From Chitinophaga rhizosphaerae (GTDB lineage: Bacteria; Bacteroidota; Bacteroidia; Chitinophagales; Chitinophagaceae), in NCBI RefSeq assembly GCF_003958645.1, contig NZ_RXLO01000004.1, positions 248,001-312,000 on the forward strand: 64,000 nucleotides of DNA. The letters are read 5' to 3'. Shown piece by piece: positions 1-8,410 of this stretch. The notes beneath the pieces are model-generated. The model was not told the origin of the DNA. It saw only the letters and a list, made by a program, of their open reading frames with translations, and made no database searches. The translations under genes were made by a program, and so were the position numbers. Position 1 is the stretch's first letter; the number at the start of each line of letters is the position of its first letter.

Positions 1-53
1 ACATCACCGGTATCAACCTGCCCGTAGATGGCGGCAAAACACCCTCGCTCTAA
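1..53 (+). CDS. SDR family oxidoreductase, C-terminal fragment
   Basis: Only the last 16 or so codons lie in the window. They read ITGINLPVDGGKTPSL followed by TAA. The pattern ITG-x-x-L-x-VDGG is the usual C-terminal signature of short-chain dehydrogenases/reductases such as FabG-like enzymes, where it follows the last strand of the Rossmann fold. The substrate cannot be inferred from this fragment. Most of the gene lies upstream of the window. Confidence 0.7.
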   Translation, partial: ITGINLPVDGGKTPSL

Positions 54-172
54 ACCGACGCCATGAATATCTGGAAAAACATCATCAAAAGCCCAACCTG
101 AACCGCTCCCGACCGTTATTCTTCTGAACGGCCGCCAGTGCGGCCCATTCCTCAATCTTATCCTTCCAACAC

Positions 173-1213
173 ATGCAACAAACGAATGTGCAGTACGGCC
201 CGTACCTGCAACTGGACGCCATATTGAACGCACAACACCCGGAATCCGACAAGCTGGGCCTCCCCGCGCACGACGAAATGCTCTTCATCGTCATCCACCA
301 GGCGTATGAACTGTGGTTCAAACAACTGCTTTTCGAAGTGGAATCCGTAGCCGATATCATGAGCAAACCCGCCGTGAACGATAATTCCCCTGAATTGCAA
401 ACGGTCGTTCACCGCCTGAACCGCAGCGTCACCATCCTCAAGCTGCTCGTGCAGCAGATCGATATCATGGAAACGATGACGCCCATGGATTTCCTCGATT
501 TCCGCGACATGCTGCGCCCCGCGTCGGGCTTCCAGAGCTGGCAGTTCAAAACCCTCGAAGCCAGGCTGGGCCTGCAATACGAAAACCGCTTCGGACAGGA
601 ATATTACATCTCCCAGCTCACCCCCGACAAGATCGAAATTATCCGAAGGGCTGAGCGGGAACCCTCCGTGCTGAAACTCCTCAACGACTGGCTGGAGCGC
701 ATGCCCTTCTTCGAAGAGCCCGGCAACTGGGCCGATTATCAACCCGCCACCAACGCTTCCGCCGCCGGCGATTCGCTGTGGTTCAACGATTACCGCAACA
801 TTTATATGGCCGGCCTCGCAGACGCGGAACAGGCCAACCGCGCGTATTTCGACAAGGTTTTCGGGGACGGTGAAGGCGCGGGCCATTTATCGCCCAGGGC
901 GAGCCGCGCGGCGCTGTTCATCATGCTGTACCGCGGCTATCCCTTGCTGCAACTGCCTTTCCAGCTGCTGAACGCCTTGCTGGAAATCGACGAGCAACTG
1001 AGCACCTGGCGGTACCGGCACATGAGCATGGTGCAAAGAGTGATCGGCACGCGGATCGGAACGGGCGGAAGTACCGGGAGAGATTACCTGAAAGGTGCGC
1101 TGGACAAGCATTACATCTTCGCAGACATTGCGCGGCTGACTAGTTTCCTGATCGAAAGGAGGAAGTTGCCGGAGCTGAGCCCGGCGATGGGAAGGAGGTT
1201 GGGATTCAGGTGA
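173..1213 (+). CDS. kynA: Tryptophan 2,3-dioxygenase
   Basis: This haem enzyme opens the indole ring of L-tryptophan to N-formylkynurenine, the first step of the kynurenine pathway, in the cytoplasm. At 346 aa it is longer than the Xanthomonas enzyme (about 300). Family landmarks are visible: IHQAYELWFKQ with His42 as the distal active-site base, FRDMLRPASGFQS with substrate-binding Arg111, WRYRHMSMV with His283 as the likely proximal haem ligand, and the GTGGSTG loop at about 296-302. The ATG at 173 gives an N-terminus beginning at the conserved region. No kynurenine hydrolase or formamidase is adjacent. A divergently oriented Lrp-type regulator lies 77 bp downstream. Confidence 0.93.
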   Translation: MQQTNVQYGPYLQLDAILNAQHPESDKLGLPAHDEMLFIVIHQAYELWFKQLLFEVESVADIMSKPAVNDNSPELQTVVHRLNRSVTILKLLVQQIDIMETMTPMDFLDFRDMLRPASGFQSWQFKTLEARLGLQYENRFGQEYYISQLTPDKIEIIRRAEREPSVLKLLNDWLERMPFFEEPGNWADYQPATNASAAGDSLWFNDYRNIYMAGLADAEQANRAYFDKVFGDGEGAGHLSPRASRAALFIMLYRGYPLLQLPFQLLNALLEIDEQLSTWRYRHMSMVQRVIGTRIGTGGSTGRDYLKGALDKHYIFADIARLTSFLIERRKLPELSPAMGRRLGFR

Positions 1214-1290
1214 TCCGTATAAAACGGCAAAAAGGGCGACGGCGACCGTCTCCCTTTTTGCCTTTCGCTCATAACGTGAAACCTGCGGCC

Positions 1291-1758
1291 TTACTCTACT
1301 ACGTTGATGGTGCGCGTGAAACTTTCCTCGAGGGAAATGAACGTTTCGGTGCGCTCGATCCCCTTGATTTTCTGGAGCTCGTCGTGCAGTACGCGGCGGA
1401 GGTTGGAGATATCCTTACAAATGATTTCTGCGAACATGCTCCAGCCGCCGGTGGTATAATTAAGGCGAACGATCTCGGGAAGCTTGCGCAATTCCTTCGC
1501 CACAGTGTCGTACATGGAGCTTTTTTCGAGGAAAATGCCGATGAAGGCGATGACGTCGTACCCGATCATTTTTAAATCTACATGTAATCTCGTACCTTTA
1601 ACGATACCCAGTTCTTGCAGTTTCTTCATCCTTACATGGATCGTACCGCCTGATACGAACAGCTTCTTCCCCAGGTCAGCATAGGAGATTTCAGCGTTAG
1701 ACATCATCTCGCTGATGATCTGCAGGTCCAGTTTGTCAATATTTAAATTGTGGCTCAT
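1291..1758 (-). CDS. Lrp/AsnC family transcriptional regulator
   Basis: The 155-aa protein has an N-terminal winged helix-turn-helix (about residues 5-60, with the recognition-helix stretch VSGGTIHVRMKKLQ) and a C-terminal RAM/AsnC ligand-binding domain (about 70-150). Lrp-type proteins sense amino acids and act as octamers or hexadecamers on DNA. Its target is unknown. It converges on the tryptophan dioxygenase gene, so a role in amino-acid catabolism is possible but only inferred. A good promoter (-33 TTTTG, 19-bp spacer, AATATTTG) lies just upstream in an AT-rich stretch that could also hold its own binding sites. Confidence 0.9.
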   Translation of the reverse strand: MSHNLNIDKLDLQIISEMMSNAEISYADLGKKLFVSGGTIHVRMKKLQELGIVKGTRLHVDLKMIGYDVIAFIGIFLEKSSMYDTVAKELRKLPEIVRLNYTTGGWSMFAEIICKDISNLRRVLHDELQKIKGIERTETFISLEESFTRTINVVE

Positions 1759-1795
1759 TTTGACAAAGTGTTTTTGAATGTTTTAAACTTACATG

Positions 1796-1827
1796 CAAAT
1801 ATTTAAAAAATCTCGAAATTTCCAAAA
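1796..1827 (-). promoter_or_regulatory. Bacteroidetes-type promoter for the Lrp/AsnC gene
   Basis: On the minus strand TTTTG (1823-1827) is followed after 19 bp by AATATTTG (1796-1803), 7/8 to TAnnTTTG. The predicted start near 1789 gives a leader of about 30 nt. The surrounding sequence is very AT-rich with several AAATTT inverted motifs. Confidence 0.5.
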
Positions 1828-1841
1828 TTTCTCTTAAAAAA

Positions 1842-1873
1842 TTTGCAAAAAATACCCCTTCTCTTTAGATTTG
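1842..1873 (+). promoter_or_regulatory. Consensus promoter for the tRNA-like RNA
   Basis: TTTG (1842-1845), a 20-bp spacer and TAGATTTG (1866-1873) match the Bacteroidetes primary sigma consensus fully. Transcription would begin near 1880, about 45 nt before the tRNA-like domain. The leader contains a small CGTTG-aaaa-CAACG hairpin (about 1882-1896). Confidence 0.6.
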
Positions 1874-1924
1874 CATCATAATCGTTGAAAACAACGCTTA
1901 CCCAGCCAAGGGAATTATCAACTT

Positions 1925-2066
1925 TGTGGGGTGATGAAATTGGCAGACATGCCCTCTCGTCTCGGGGGTGAGGATCACGGGATAAACGTAGCGTAATGGG
2001 TTGACCACTAATCTTATTTGTGCTATGGCTAACTGCCTCGTGTAGGTTCGACTCCTACCCCTACAG
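1925..2066 (+). tRNA. tRNA-Leu-like RNA with aberrant anticodon loop and about 70-nt variable region
   Basis: The ends form a normal acceptor stem (TGTGGGG 1925-1931 with CCCTACA 2059-2065, one G-T wobble), followed by discriminator G and an encoded CA. A class II leucine-type D arm (GATGAAATTGGCAGACA) and a perfect T arm (GTAGG TTCGACT CCTAC, 2042-2058) are present. The anticodon arm is CCCTC-TCGTCTC-GGGGG (1952-1968). Position 33 is C instead of the near-universal U, the anticodon position reads GUC, and position 37 is U. The variable region is about 70 nt, closed by GAGG (1970-1973)/CCTC (2036-2039), against 12-20 nt in normal leucine tRNAs. A perfect promoter and strong terminator flank it, so it is expressed on its own. 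It may be a tRNA-derived regulatory or structural RNA rather than a decoding tRNA. Confidence 0.55.
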
Positions 2067-2072
2067 CATCTC

Positions 2073-2106
2073 AACGCACCGGTTCACGCCGGTGCGTTTT
2101 GTTTTT
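2073..2106 (+). terminator. Rho-independent terminator of the tRNA-like RNA
   Basis: A perfect 10-bp stem AACGCACCGG/CCGGTGCGTT (2073-2082/2089-2098) with loop TTCACG is followed by TTGTTTTTC. It ends the tRNA-like transcript 7 nt after the discriminator base. Confidence 0.85.
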
Positions 2107-2205
2107 CCCGCCACCGCAACCACCTTTTCCACCCTTTTTCACGCAACTTCCAGCCACTTCCGGCTCACCCGGCGTCCGCAAGATAGGGGTTTTGATCCCT
2201 TTTCG

Positions 2206-2213
2206 TACTTTTG
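2206..2213 (+). promoter_or_regulatory. -7 element TACTTTTG directly before trmB
   Basis: TACTTTTG matches TAnnTTTG and ends 7 nt before the trmB ATG at 2221, so the mRNA would be leaderless or nearly so. No TTTG is found at the optimal 19-20 bp spacing. Confidence 0.4.
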
Positions 2214-2220
2214 CGCCCTC

Positions 2221-2928
2221 ATGGGACACAAGAAATTACAACGATTCGCGGAAATTGAGACCTTTCCCAACGTGCTCATCTATCCGAAAGACATGCCGGG
2301 GAACTGGAACCGCCATTTCGGGAACAGCCACCCGCTCACCCTCGAACTGGCCTGCGGCAAAGGCGATTACACCCTCGGCCTGGCACGGAAATACCCCGAA
2401 GAGAACTTTATGGGGGTGGATTTGAAAGGCAACCGCATCTGGAAAGGCGCAAAAACCGCCATCGATCAACATATCGCCAACGTTGCCTTCCTGCGCACCC
2501 AGATCGAGCAAATCACCGATTATTTTGCAACCGGCGAAGTGAAAGATATCTGGATCACCTTCCCCGACCCCTTCCTCCGCCAGTCCAAATCCAAAAAACG
2601 CCTCACCCATCCCCGGTTCCTCGCGCTCTACCAGCAGCTCCTGGGAGACGGCGGCACCGTGAACCTGAAAACCGACTCCAACGAACTATACACCTTCACC
2701 AAAATGGTGATCGCCCGGATGGGATGCCGCCTCATCACCGACGTTCCCGACGTTTACGCCCTTTCCCCCGTTCCGGAACTCCTCCAGATCCAAACCTATT
2801 ATGAAGGCATGCACCTGGCAGACGGCAGAACCATCCGGTTCCTTAAATTTGCATTACCGGCTGCGCCGATCGACTGGAAAGCCGCGAACCTCGCAACGGA
2901 TGAAGAAGCAGCTGCAGGAAAATATTGA
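2221..2928 (+). CDS. trmB: tRNA (guanine46-N7)-methyltransferase
   Basis: TrmB methylates N7 of G46 in the variable loop of class I tRNAs using S-adenosylmethionine. The 235-aa protein shows the SAM-binding motif LELACGKGDY (41-50), the acidic residue in GVDLKGNR (65-72) and the family loop TFPDPFLRQSKSKKR (113-127), equivalent to PDPWPKKRH in other members. An in-frame ORF extends 67 codons upstream, but it would run through the tRNA terminator, and the ATG at 2221 sits just after a -7 promoter element, so 2221 is the better start. It begins a plus-strand gene run and overlaps the next gene by 29 nt. Confidence 0.92.
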   Translation: MGHKKLQRFAEIETFPNVLIYPKDMPGNWNRHFGNSHPLTLELACGKGDYTLGLARKYPEENFMGVDLKGNRIWKGAKTAIDQHIANVAFLRTQIEQITDYFATGEVKDIWITFPDPFLRQSKSKKRLTHPRFLALYQQLLGDGGTVNLKTDSNELYTFTKMVIARMGCRLITDVPDVYALSPVPELLQIQTYYEGMHLADGRTIRFLKFALPAAPIDWKAANLATDEEAAAGKY

Positions 2929-3097
2929 TTTTTATTACAACGAGCAGGGATATGTTGTTCTGACCGAGCATTTCCACCGGGAACGGGGGTATTGCTGCGG
3001 GAACGGCTGCCTGCATTGCCCGTTTGATTATGAAAACGTCCCCGAAGAAAAAAGAAAGCGCCTCCTCGAAGCCCGCCGCCCAAAAGACGGCGCCTGA
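2900..3097 (+). CDS. DUF5522 family small Cys-rich protein
   Basis: This 65-aa cytoplasmic protein has the compact motif GYCCGNGCLHCPFDYEN (about 30-46), with four clustered cysteines that could bind a metal. This is the DUF5522 signature (CCGxGCRHCPY). Function is unknown. The ATG at 2900 lies inside the end of trmB and the gene ends inside the next one, so the three are translationally coupled. That is a common arrangement for small conserved Bacteroidetes proteins. Confidence 0.75.
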   Translation: MKKQLQENIDFYYNEQGYVVLTEHFHRERGYCCGNGCLHCPFDYENVPEEKRKRLLEARRPKDGA

Positions 3098-3443
3098 TTT
3101 CATCGAGCGGGTATTCAGCATCGCCCGGGAAATCCCCCGCGGGCGGGTAACCAGCTACGGCGCCATCGCCGAAAGAGCCGGCATCCGCCTCACCGCCCGC
3201 ATGGTTGGCTGGGCCATGCACCAGGCCGGAAAAGCCCATCCCCCCGTTCCGGCCCATCGCGTGGTCAACAGTAAAGGCCTTCTGACCGGCGCGGTCCACT
3301 TCGCCACCCCCACTTTAATGCAGGAATTATTGGAACAGGAAGGGGTCGAAGTACGCAATAACCAGGTAGTCGGCTTTACGGATAAGTTCTGGAACCCGCC
3401 GTTGACCAAAAAGAACACAGCGTTGCCCAAAAAGAAAAAATAG
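3030..3443 (+). CDS. MGMT-family alkyltransferase-like (ATL) protein
   Basis: The 137-aa protein carries the methylguanine-DNA methyltransferase DNA-binding fold: GRVTSYGAIAERAG (38-51), the arginine-finger region TARMVGWAM (55-63) and PVPAHRVVNSKG (72-83). In true MGMT the last motif is PCHRV. Here Ala75 replaces the alkyl-accepting cysteine, so it cannot repair O6-alkylguanine itself. ATL proteins (E. coli YbaZ, yeast Atl1, usually Trp at this site) bind and flip alkylguanine and hand the lesion to nucleotide excision repair. ATG 3030 is preferred over an upstream TTG. It overlaps the DUF5522 gene by 68 nt. The lysine-rich ends are probably disordered. Confidence 0.85.
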   Translation: MKTSPKKKESASSKPAAQKTAPDFIERVFSIAREIPRGRVTSYGAIAERAGIRLTARMVGWAMHQAGKAHPPVPAHRVVNSKGLLTGAVHFATPTLMQELLEQEGVEVRNNQVVGFTDKFWNPPLTKKNTALPKKKK

Positions 3444-3473
3444 GTGCCAGACCTTTTTCGATAACTTTACCGC

Positions 3474-3917
3474 ATGTCTGTACTTAAATTGAAGCTGGAC
3501 CAGGACGCACTGGTGGAAGATTTTTTCGAAGACACCTGGCTGGCAGGGATCATTTCCCAGGCCAAAGACTATCAGCTTATCTGGCAACTCAACAAACAAC
3601 TGGGGTTCGATTTCCGGGTGAACAATACCCTGGAGATCAATCTCGCCAAAAACCGCCGCTCCTTTTTCTTCACCGTGTACGAGCACCAGGAGATCACCAA
3701 GGGCGCCGGGCATTACTTCTACAACAATCATTGCAAGGCGGAATTCCTGCTCCCCGAACTGAAGCACGTGGATTACCTCTGGCTCATCAAGGGCAGCTAT
3801 TACCAACAGGCCGACGTGAAAACGCTCATCGAACAATGCAGAAAGGCCGAACTGGTACAAATGGCGTCGCTGCTGGATATGCGCGACATCAAAAACCGGA
3901 TTAACCTGATATTCTGA
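3474..3917 (+). CDS. IPExxxVDY family protein
   Basis: The 147-aa cytoplasmic protein contains [16 protein letters not shown] (about 90-105), the motif for which this Bacteroidetes family is named. No signal peptide or membrane segment is seen. Function is unknown. A TAACTTTA element (3462-3469) precedes the ATG by 4 nt and may be an internal promoter. Confidence 0.85.
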   Translation: MSVLKLKLDQDALVEDFFEDTWLAGIISQAKDYQLIWQLNKQLGFDFRVNNTLEINLAKNRRSFFFTVYEHQEITKGAGHYFYNNHCKAEFLLPELKHVDYLWLIKGSYYQQADVKTLIEQCRKAELVQMASLLDMRDIKNRINLIF

Positions 3918-3957
3918 TACTTTATTCCCCAACCGTCCACCGCAAAAACAACGCACC

Positions 3958-4197
3958 ATGTGGCAGGAAACCGAGCGGCACCTGTACCGCGCCTTCACCT
4001 TCCCCGACTTCCGCGAAGCTTTCGCTTTTATGACCAAAGTAGCTTTGGCCGCGGAGAAAATGGACCATCATCCCACCTGGACCAACACCTGGAACAGGGT
4101 GGAAATCTGGCTGAGCACCCATAGCGCCGGCAACACCGTCACGGAAAAAGACCGTGCCCTCGCCAGCGTCATCGATCAATTCATCCACCATTCATAA
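3958..4197 (+). CDS. phhB: 4a-hydroxytetrahydrobiopterin dehydratase
   Basis: Pterin-4a-carbinolamine dehydratase regenerates the tetrahydropterin cofactor after aromatic amino-acid hydroxylation, such as by phenylalanine hydroxylase. The 79-aa protein is slightly short for the family (about 95-110). It keeps the signature: [13 protein letters not shown] (13-25), [10 protein letters not shown] with the catalytic HHP (about 32-41), the asparagine-containing N-x-V-E-I-W strand, and [13 protein letters not shown] (53-65). The hydroxylase itself is not in the window. Confidence 0.88.
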   Translation: MWQETERHLYRAFTFPDFREAFAFMTKVALAAEKMDHHPTWTNTWNRVEIWLSTHSAGNTVTEKDRALASVIDQFIHHS

Positions 4198-4206
4198 GCC
4201 ATAATA

Positions 4207-6273
4207 GTGAAGCGCCTATCCGTGATATGCCTGATGATTTGTTCCGTTCTCCTGTGGACGGAGCGCGCCGGCGCCCAGGATACGCTGCAGCTCGACTTTT
4301 CCCGGCCGGTCAACGGCCTCGATATCCGGCACCAGTTGTCCGTTTTTACGGGCGAAGCCACGCCCGCCACCGCCGCGGCGCTTCCTTTCGGGAAAGACAC
4401 GTCCATCTTCCACACCAGGAAAAAACTCCTTCACCGTCAGAACGATTGCTGGCTGCGGCTGACCATCCGTAATACCGGACCGGTGGATTCCGTACTGTAC
4501 CTCTTCGCTGGCTGGCAGGAACAGCTCCGGTTCTATGCGCAAAACACCTCCGGCGAACTGCAGCTCCTTTCCAGCGCGGGTATGATGATGTACGAACCGG
4601 ACGCGGACCGTTGGGACCGGTACGCCTTTCCCATTCATGTACCGGCCGGCCAGGTGCGCACCTTCTTCCTCCACTTAACGAACCCTTACTACCGCGAAAA
4701 CGAGCTCATGCCCGTGCTCTACGATGCCATCCATTATGCGCAGTTCCGGAACCGTGAGGCAAACCTGTATAAGGCCGAAGTGCTGGTGATCCAGATCGTT
4801 ATCGGCATGCTGCTGGTACTGCTCAGTATCACGATCATCAACTACGTCCAGCTGCCAGACAAGCCGAGCATGTATTTTTCCGTGTATTTGCTGGGGCTGA
4901 TCCTGTTTTTCTGTCTCCGGCTGGAAACGAAGCCCTACCAGCTATCGTTCTTCCACAGATTACCGCTGCTGAAATATTACTGGGACGTTCCGGCGCTGAT
5001 CGGCTGTTTCTACTTTATGTCCATGCTCTTCGGCAGCGCCTTCCTGAACCTCCGGGAGCGGTTCCCCCTCATGGCGCGGTATTATCTTTACAGTAACATT
5101 TTCTACGCCGGGTGCATCCTCGCCTGCTTCGTGTCCATGGCCATGGGGAACTTCATCCTCCCTGGCGAAATCTTCACCTGGGCCACCTTCGCATCGCTGA
5201 TACCTTTCGGCATTTCGTTCATAGCTCTGGGCCGGCGGATGCGCCATCACCCCCTCATCCGGTTTTTCCTGTACGGTTCGCTCAGTTTGTACATCCTGTC
5301 TATCTGGTCGTTCCTCCGCAATACCGAGCCCGTTCCCTTCACCCCGCTTCCCGAGCTGGTATACCCGTACATGCTGCTGGTAGTGGGCGTGCTGCTGCAA
5401 TCCCTGTCATACGCCGCGGGCCTCAGTTACCGGAACAAGCTCGTGCACCAGGAAAAGACCCGGACGCAGGAGCTGCTCATCAAGCAACTGAACAAAAACA
5501 AGGAGCTCCAGCGTAAGCTCAACGAGCAGCTGGAAGAACTGGTGCGGGAGCAGACCACCGAGATCGTGCGGCGGAAAACGGAACTGGAAGAGCAACGCAA
5601 ACTCCAGATGGAGGCGGAATACAGCAAGAAATTCGCGGAAATTGAGCTGAAAGCCATCCGCGCGCAGATCAATCCCCATTTTATCTTCAACTGCCTCAAC
5701 TCGATCCAGCTGTTCGTTATGCAGCGCGATTACGAGCACGCACAGAAATACCTGTCCGATTTCTCGTACCTGATCCGCAAGACGCTGGACTTCTCCCGCC
5801 GCAATTTTATTTCCCTGGCCGACGAAATAACTTATTTAAATACTTATCTTGGTCTTGAAAAGATGCGGTTTGAACAGAAGATGAGTTACGAGATTTTGAT
5901 GGACCCCACGCTGAACACGGCAGAGCTGGAAGTGCCTGCGATGCTGCTGCAGCCCTATGTGGAGAACGCCGTCAAGCATGGGATGAACAACGAAGAGCAC
6001 ACAACGGGACAATTGACCATTCGCTTTACCATGATCGCCCACGATATGCTCGAATGCCTGGTGGAAGATAACGGCATCGGCATCGAGCGCAGCCGCCAAT
6101 TGCGGACGCTCCCCGGGCATCACCAGTCGTCCGGCATGGAAATCAGCTTCAACAGGGCGGAATTATTGAACAAAATGTACAATACCGGCATCCAGATCGA
6201 AATCATAGACAAATCGACCCGCAAGACACAGGACAGCGGCACCATCGTGAAGGTGCTTATACCGCAGTTGTAA
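4207..6273 (+). CDS. 7TM sensor histidine kinase, LytS/YehU type
   Basis: The 688-aa membrane kinase starts at GTG 4207, which gives a clean signal peptide (ICLMICSVLLW...AGA-Q). Residues of about 25-175 form a periplasmic 7TMR-DISMED2-like sensory domain. Seven membrane helices follow (about 195-400), then a coiled coil rich in Glu/Lys/Gln (about 410-475), a His_kinase domain with NPHFIFNCLN and phosphoacceptor His491, and a HATPase with the N-box PYVENAVKHGMN. This type phosphorylates LytTR response regulators, and such a regulator starts 24 bp downstream. The signal is unknown; DISMED2 domains often bind carbohydrates. Confidence 0.92.
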   Translation: MKRLSVICLMICSVLLWTERAGAQDTLQLDFSRPVNGLDIRHQLSVFTGEATPATAAALPFGKDTSIFHTRKKLLHRQNDCWLRLTIRNTGPVDSVLYLFAGWQEQLRFYAQNTSGELQLLSSAGMMMYEPDADRWDRYAFPIHVPAGQVRTFFLHLTNPYYRENELMPVLYDAIHYAQFRNREANLYKAEVLVIQIVIGMLLVLLSITIINYVQLPDKPSMYFSVYLLGLILFFCLRLETKPYQLSFFHRLPLLKYYWDVPALIGCFYFMSMLFGSAFLNLRERFPLMARYYLYSNIFYAGCILACFVSMAMGNFILPGEIFTWATFASLIPFGISFIALGRRMRHHPLIRFFLYGSLSLYILSIWSFLRNTEPVPFTPLPELVYPYMLLVVGVLLQSLSYAAGLSYRNKLVHQEKTRTQELLIKQLNKNKELQRKLNEQLEELVREQTTEIVRRKTELEEQRKLQMEAEYSKKFAEIELKAIRAQINPHFIFNCLNSIQLFVMQRDYEHAQKYLSDFSYLIRKTLDFSRRNFISLADEITYLNTYLGLEKMRFEQKMSYEILMDPTLNTAELEVPAMLLQPYVENAVKHGMNNEEHTTGQLTIRFTMIAHDMLECLVEDNGIGIERSRQLRTLPGHHQSSGMEISFNRAELLNKMYNTGIQIEIIDKSTRKTQDSGTIVKVLIPQL

Positions 6274-6296
6274 GACGGGACCAAATTGGAAGACCC

Positions 6297-7049
6297 ATGA
6301 TCCGTGCAGTAATCATTGACGACGAGCGGAACAGCCGGGATATTATTTCCCTCATGCTGCAGCGCTATTGCCCCGACATCGAAGCGGTGGCACAGGCGGG
6401 GAATTGCCGTGAAGGGATCGCCCAAATCCGCGAGCAGCGCCCGCAACTCGTATTCCTCGATCTCGAAATGCCAGACGGCACCGGGTTCGACGTGCTGACC
6501 GGCGCCTACGACTCCACTTTCGAAACCATTTTCGTAACCGCGTTCGAGAAACGCTATCTCCATACCATCCGCTTCAGCGAGGTGGAACTTATCCTCAAAC
6601 CCATCGACCGCGAAAGCCTCCAGCAGGCCGTGCAGGCCGTTCGCCAGCGCCTCGGATCGCCCGGGCGCCAGGAGCGGTACGATGTGCTCCTCCACAACTT
6701 CGGCAAAACCACCCGCGACGTTCACCAGATCGTGATCCCACTTTCCGGCGGCGGCGAATTCGTGGCCTCCGTGGAAAATATCGCGTACGTCGAAGGCGGG
6801 ACCGATAAAACCCTCTTCAGCCTTTCCAACGGCGACCTCCTGCAGTCGCGCAGGCCATTCCGCTATTACACGGAGCTCTTTGCCGGGATGCGCTTCTACC
6901 AGGTCAACAATCACCAGATGGTGCAGTTGCCCCACATCCATCACATCGACCACGACCGGCTGCAACTGCATTTGCATAACCAGTCGGTACTCGACATTAC
7001 GGAGCGCCGGAAGCGGGAACTGGCCAGTGTTTGGCGGCAACAGGCCTGA
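6297..7049 (+). CDS. LytTR family DNA-binding response regulator
   Basis: The 250-aa regulator has an N-terminal receiver (1-116) with the acidic pair in IIDDE (6-10), phosphoacceptor Asp55 in FLDLEMPDG and Lys102 in LILKPID. A C-terminal LytTR DNA-binding domain (about 140-245) contains the typical strand YVEGGTDKTLF and the RRPFRYYTELF segment. LytTR domains bind pairs of short direct repeats about two helical turns apart. It is cotranscribed with the kinase upstream. It is one candidate regulator for the repeated LytTR-box transcripts found elsewhere in the window. Its stop codon abuts the stop of the convergent transporter gene with no bases between them. Confidence 0.93.
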   Translation: MIRAVIIDDERNSRDIISLMLQRYCPDIEAVAQAGNCREGIAQIREQRPQLVFLDLEMPDGTGFDVLTGAYDSTFETIFVTAFEKRYLHTIRFSEVELILKPIDRESLQQAVQAVRQRLGSPGRQERYDVLLHNFGKTTRDVHQIVIPLSGGGEFVASVENIAYVEGGTDKTLFSLSNGDLLQSRRPFRYYTELFAGMRFYQVNNHQMVQLPHIHHIDHDRLQLHLHNQSVLDITERRKRELASVWRQQA

Positions 7050-8243
7050 TTACAGGAACGCGCCCGCCAGGATGCAGGCGATCACGATCACGGGGGAAGG
7101 AAGCTTCGTAAAACAAAGCAGGCACAGCGTAGAGACCATCAGCAGCGCGTTGTACCAGGTAATGGGGATGGATATGAAGAGGAAGATGGTAGCCGCCCAC
7201 ATCACGCCCACCACCACCGCGTTGATCCCTTCAAGGGCGCGGTAGATCACCACATGTTTTTTCAGGTTGTTCCAGATGGGGAAGAAAAACAGTACCAGCA
7301 ACATGCTCGGCAGGAAAATTGCCACCGGCGCAATGATGCAGCCGATGAACTGGTACCCCGGCCCCAGACTGCGCATGACCATACCACCCACATAGGCCGA
7401 CACCGAAAAGGTGGGCCCCGGCATCGCGCGCATGATCCCCGCGCCGGTCAGCAGCTCTTCGGCCGACATAAACTGGCTTTTGGAGCGGAACACGTACTGT
7501 TCCAGCATCATGGCGATGAGAATATCGCCCCCGCCGAAAACGAGGCTCCCGAAACGGTAAAAGTTCTCGAACAGGTTGAACGGCCGCCGGGTGATCCAGT
7601 TATTGGTACGCGCCATTTCCGACATCACGCCCGCCGCCACGAAGATGAGCGCAAACAGCCAGAGGTTGCCCCACTGGATCTTTTTTCTCGGTTCGTTGAT
7701 ATCGGGGATGCGCTTGTCGCTGAAGTTGGAAATGGTGCCGCCGAGGATGATGAGCGCTGGGAACGTCCACGGAGATTTGAAAAAGAACGCCGCCGCCATG
7801 GCCACCACCATGATGATGAATGTAGCGGTGTTGCGGATACTGATCTGGTAGGCGCGGATACCGCCGAAGGCGAGAAAGCCGACGGCCATGGGCTGAACAT
7901 ATTTGAAGATATCGACGCTGAGGGCCCGCTTGTCCATGAATTGCAGCAAAAAACTGAGGGAGCCCATGAGCAGGCAGGCCGGCGTGATCCAGATGGCGAG
8001 GGTGGCTACCGCGAGGGGAACGCCGCCGCGTTTGTACCCGATCAGGGTGAGGGTTTGGGAGCTGGAGGCGCCCGGCAGCAACTGGCAGAACGCATTGTAT
8101 TCCATCAGCTCCTTCTCCGTAACATCCCGGCGCTGTTGCACAAAGGTTTTCATCATCATGGCCAGGTGCCCCTGCGGGCCCCCGAATGCCGTGAAGCTGT
8201 GCAACAAGACTGCTTTCAAAAATGAGATGTGACGTAAAAACAC
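7050..8243 (-). CDS. chrA: Chromate transporter (CHR family)
   Basis: This integral membrane protein of 397 aa has two homologous halves and about 10-12 hydrophobic helices. CHR signatures are [14 protein letters not shown] near the N-terminus, [11 protein letters not shown] at the start of the second half, and [14 protein letters not shown]. ChrA proteins export chromate using the proton motive force, but many relatives have unknown substrates. The start is GTG 8243 because no ATG gives the full first helix. It converges on the response-regulator gene with touching stop codons and has no obvious terminator of its own. Confidence 0.88.
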   Translation of the reverse strand: MFLRHISFLKAVLLHSFTAFGGPQGHLAMMMKTFVQQRRDVTEKELMEYNAFCQLLPGASSSQTLTLIGYKRGGVPLAVATLAIWITPACLLMGSLSFLLQFMDKRALSVDIFKYVQPMAVGFLAFGGIRAYQISIRNTATFIIMVVAMAAAFFFKSPWTFPALIILGGTISNFSDKRIPDINEPRKKIQWGNLWLFALIFVAAGVMSEMARTNNWITRRPFNLFENFYRFGSLVFGGGDILIAMMLEQYVFRSKSQFMSAEELLTGAGIMRAMPGPTFSVSAYVGGMVMRSLGPGYQFIGCIIAPVAIFLPSMLLVLFFFPIWNNLKKHVVIYRALEGINAVVVGVMWAATIFLFISIPITWYNALLMVSTLCLLCFTKLPSPVIVIACILAGAFL

Positions 8244-8410
8244 GTTGGGATATCAGTTCGCCCCTCAATTTCCAGTAAAATAATGAAATATTCAAATCCC
8301 TCCCTTAAATGTGCCTGATAATCCGTGGGTTAGCAAGGCATAAAACTTGTACGTACAAACTGGCGAAACTTTTGGTTTCGTTTAGGCGTTAAAGAAATAA
8401 CAGCATTCCC

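Noticed and set aside
1925..2066. tmRNA as identity of the tRNA-like RNA
   Set aside because: It has a full D arm and anticodon arm of leucine type and no tag-encoding frame or pseudoknot region; tmRNA has neither a normal D arm nor an anticodon arm.
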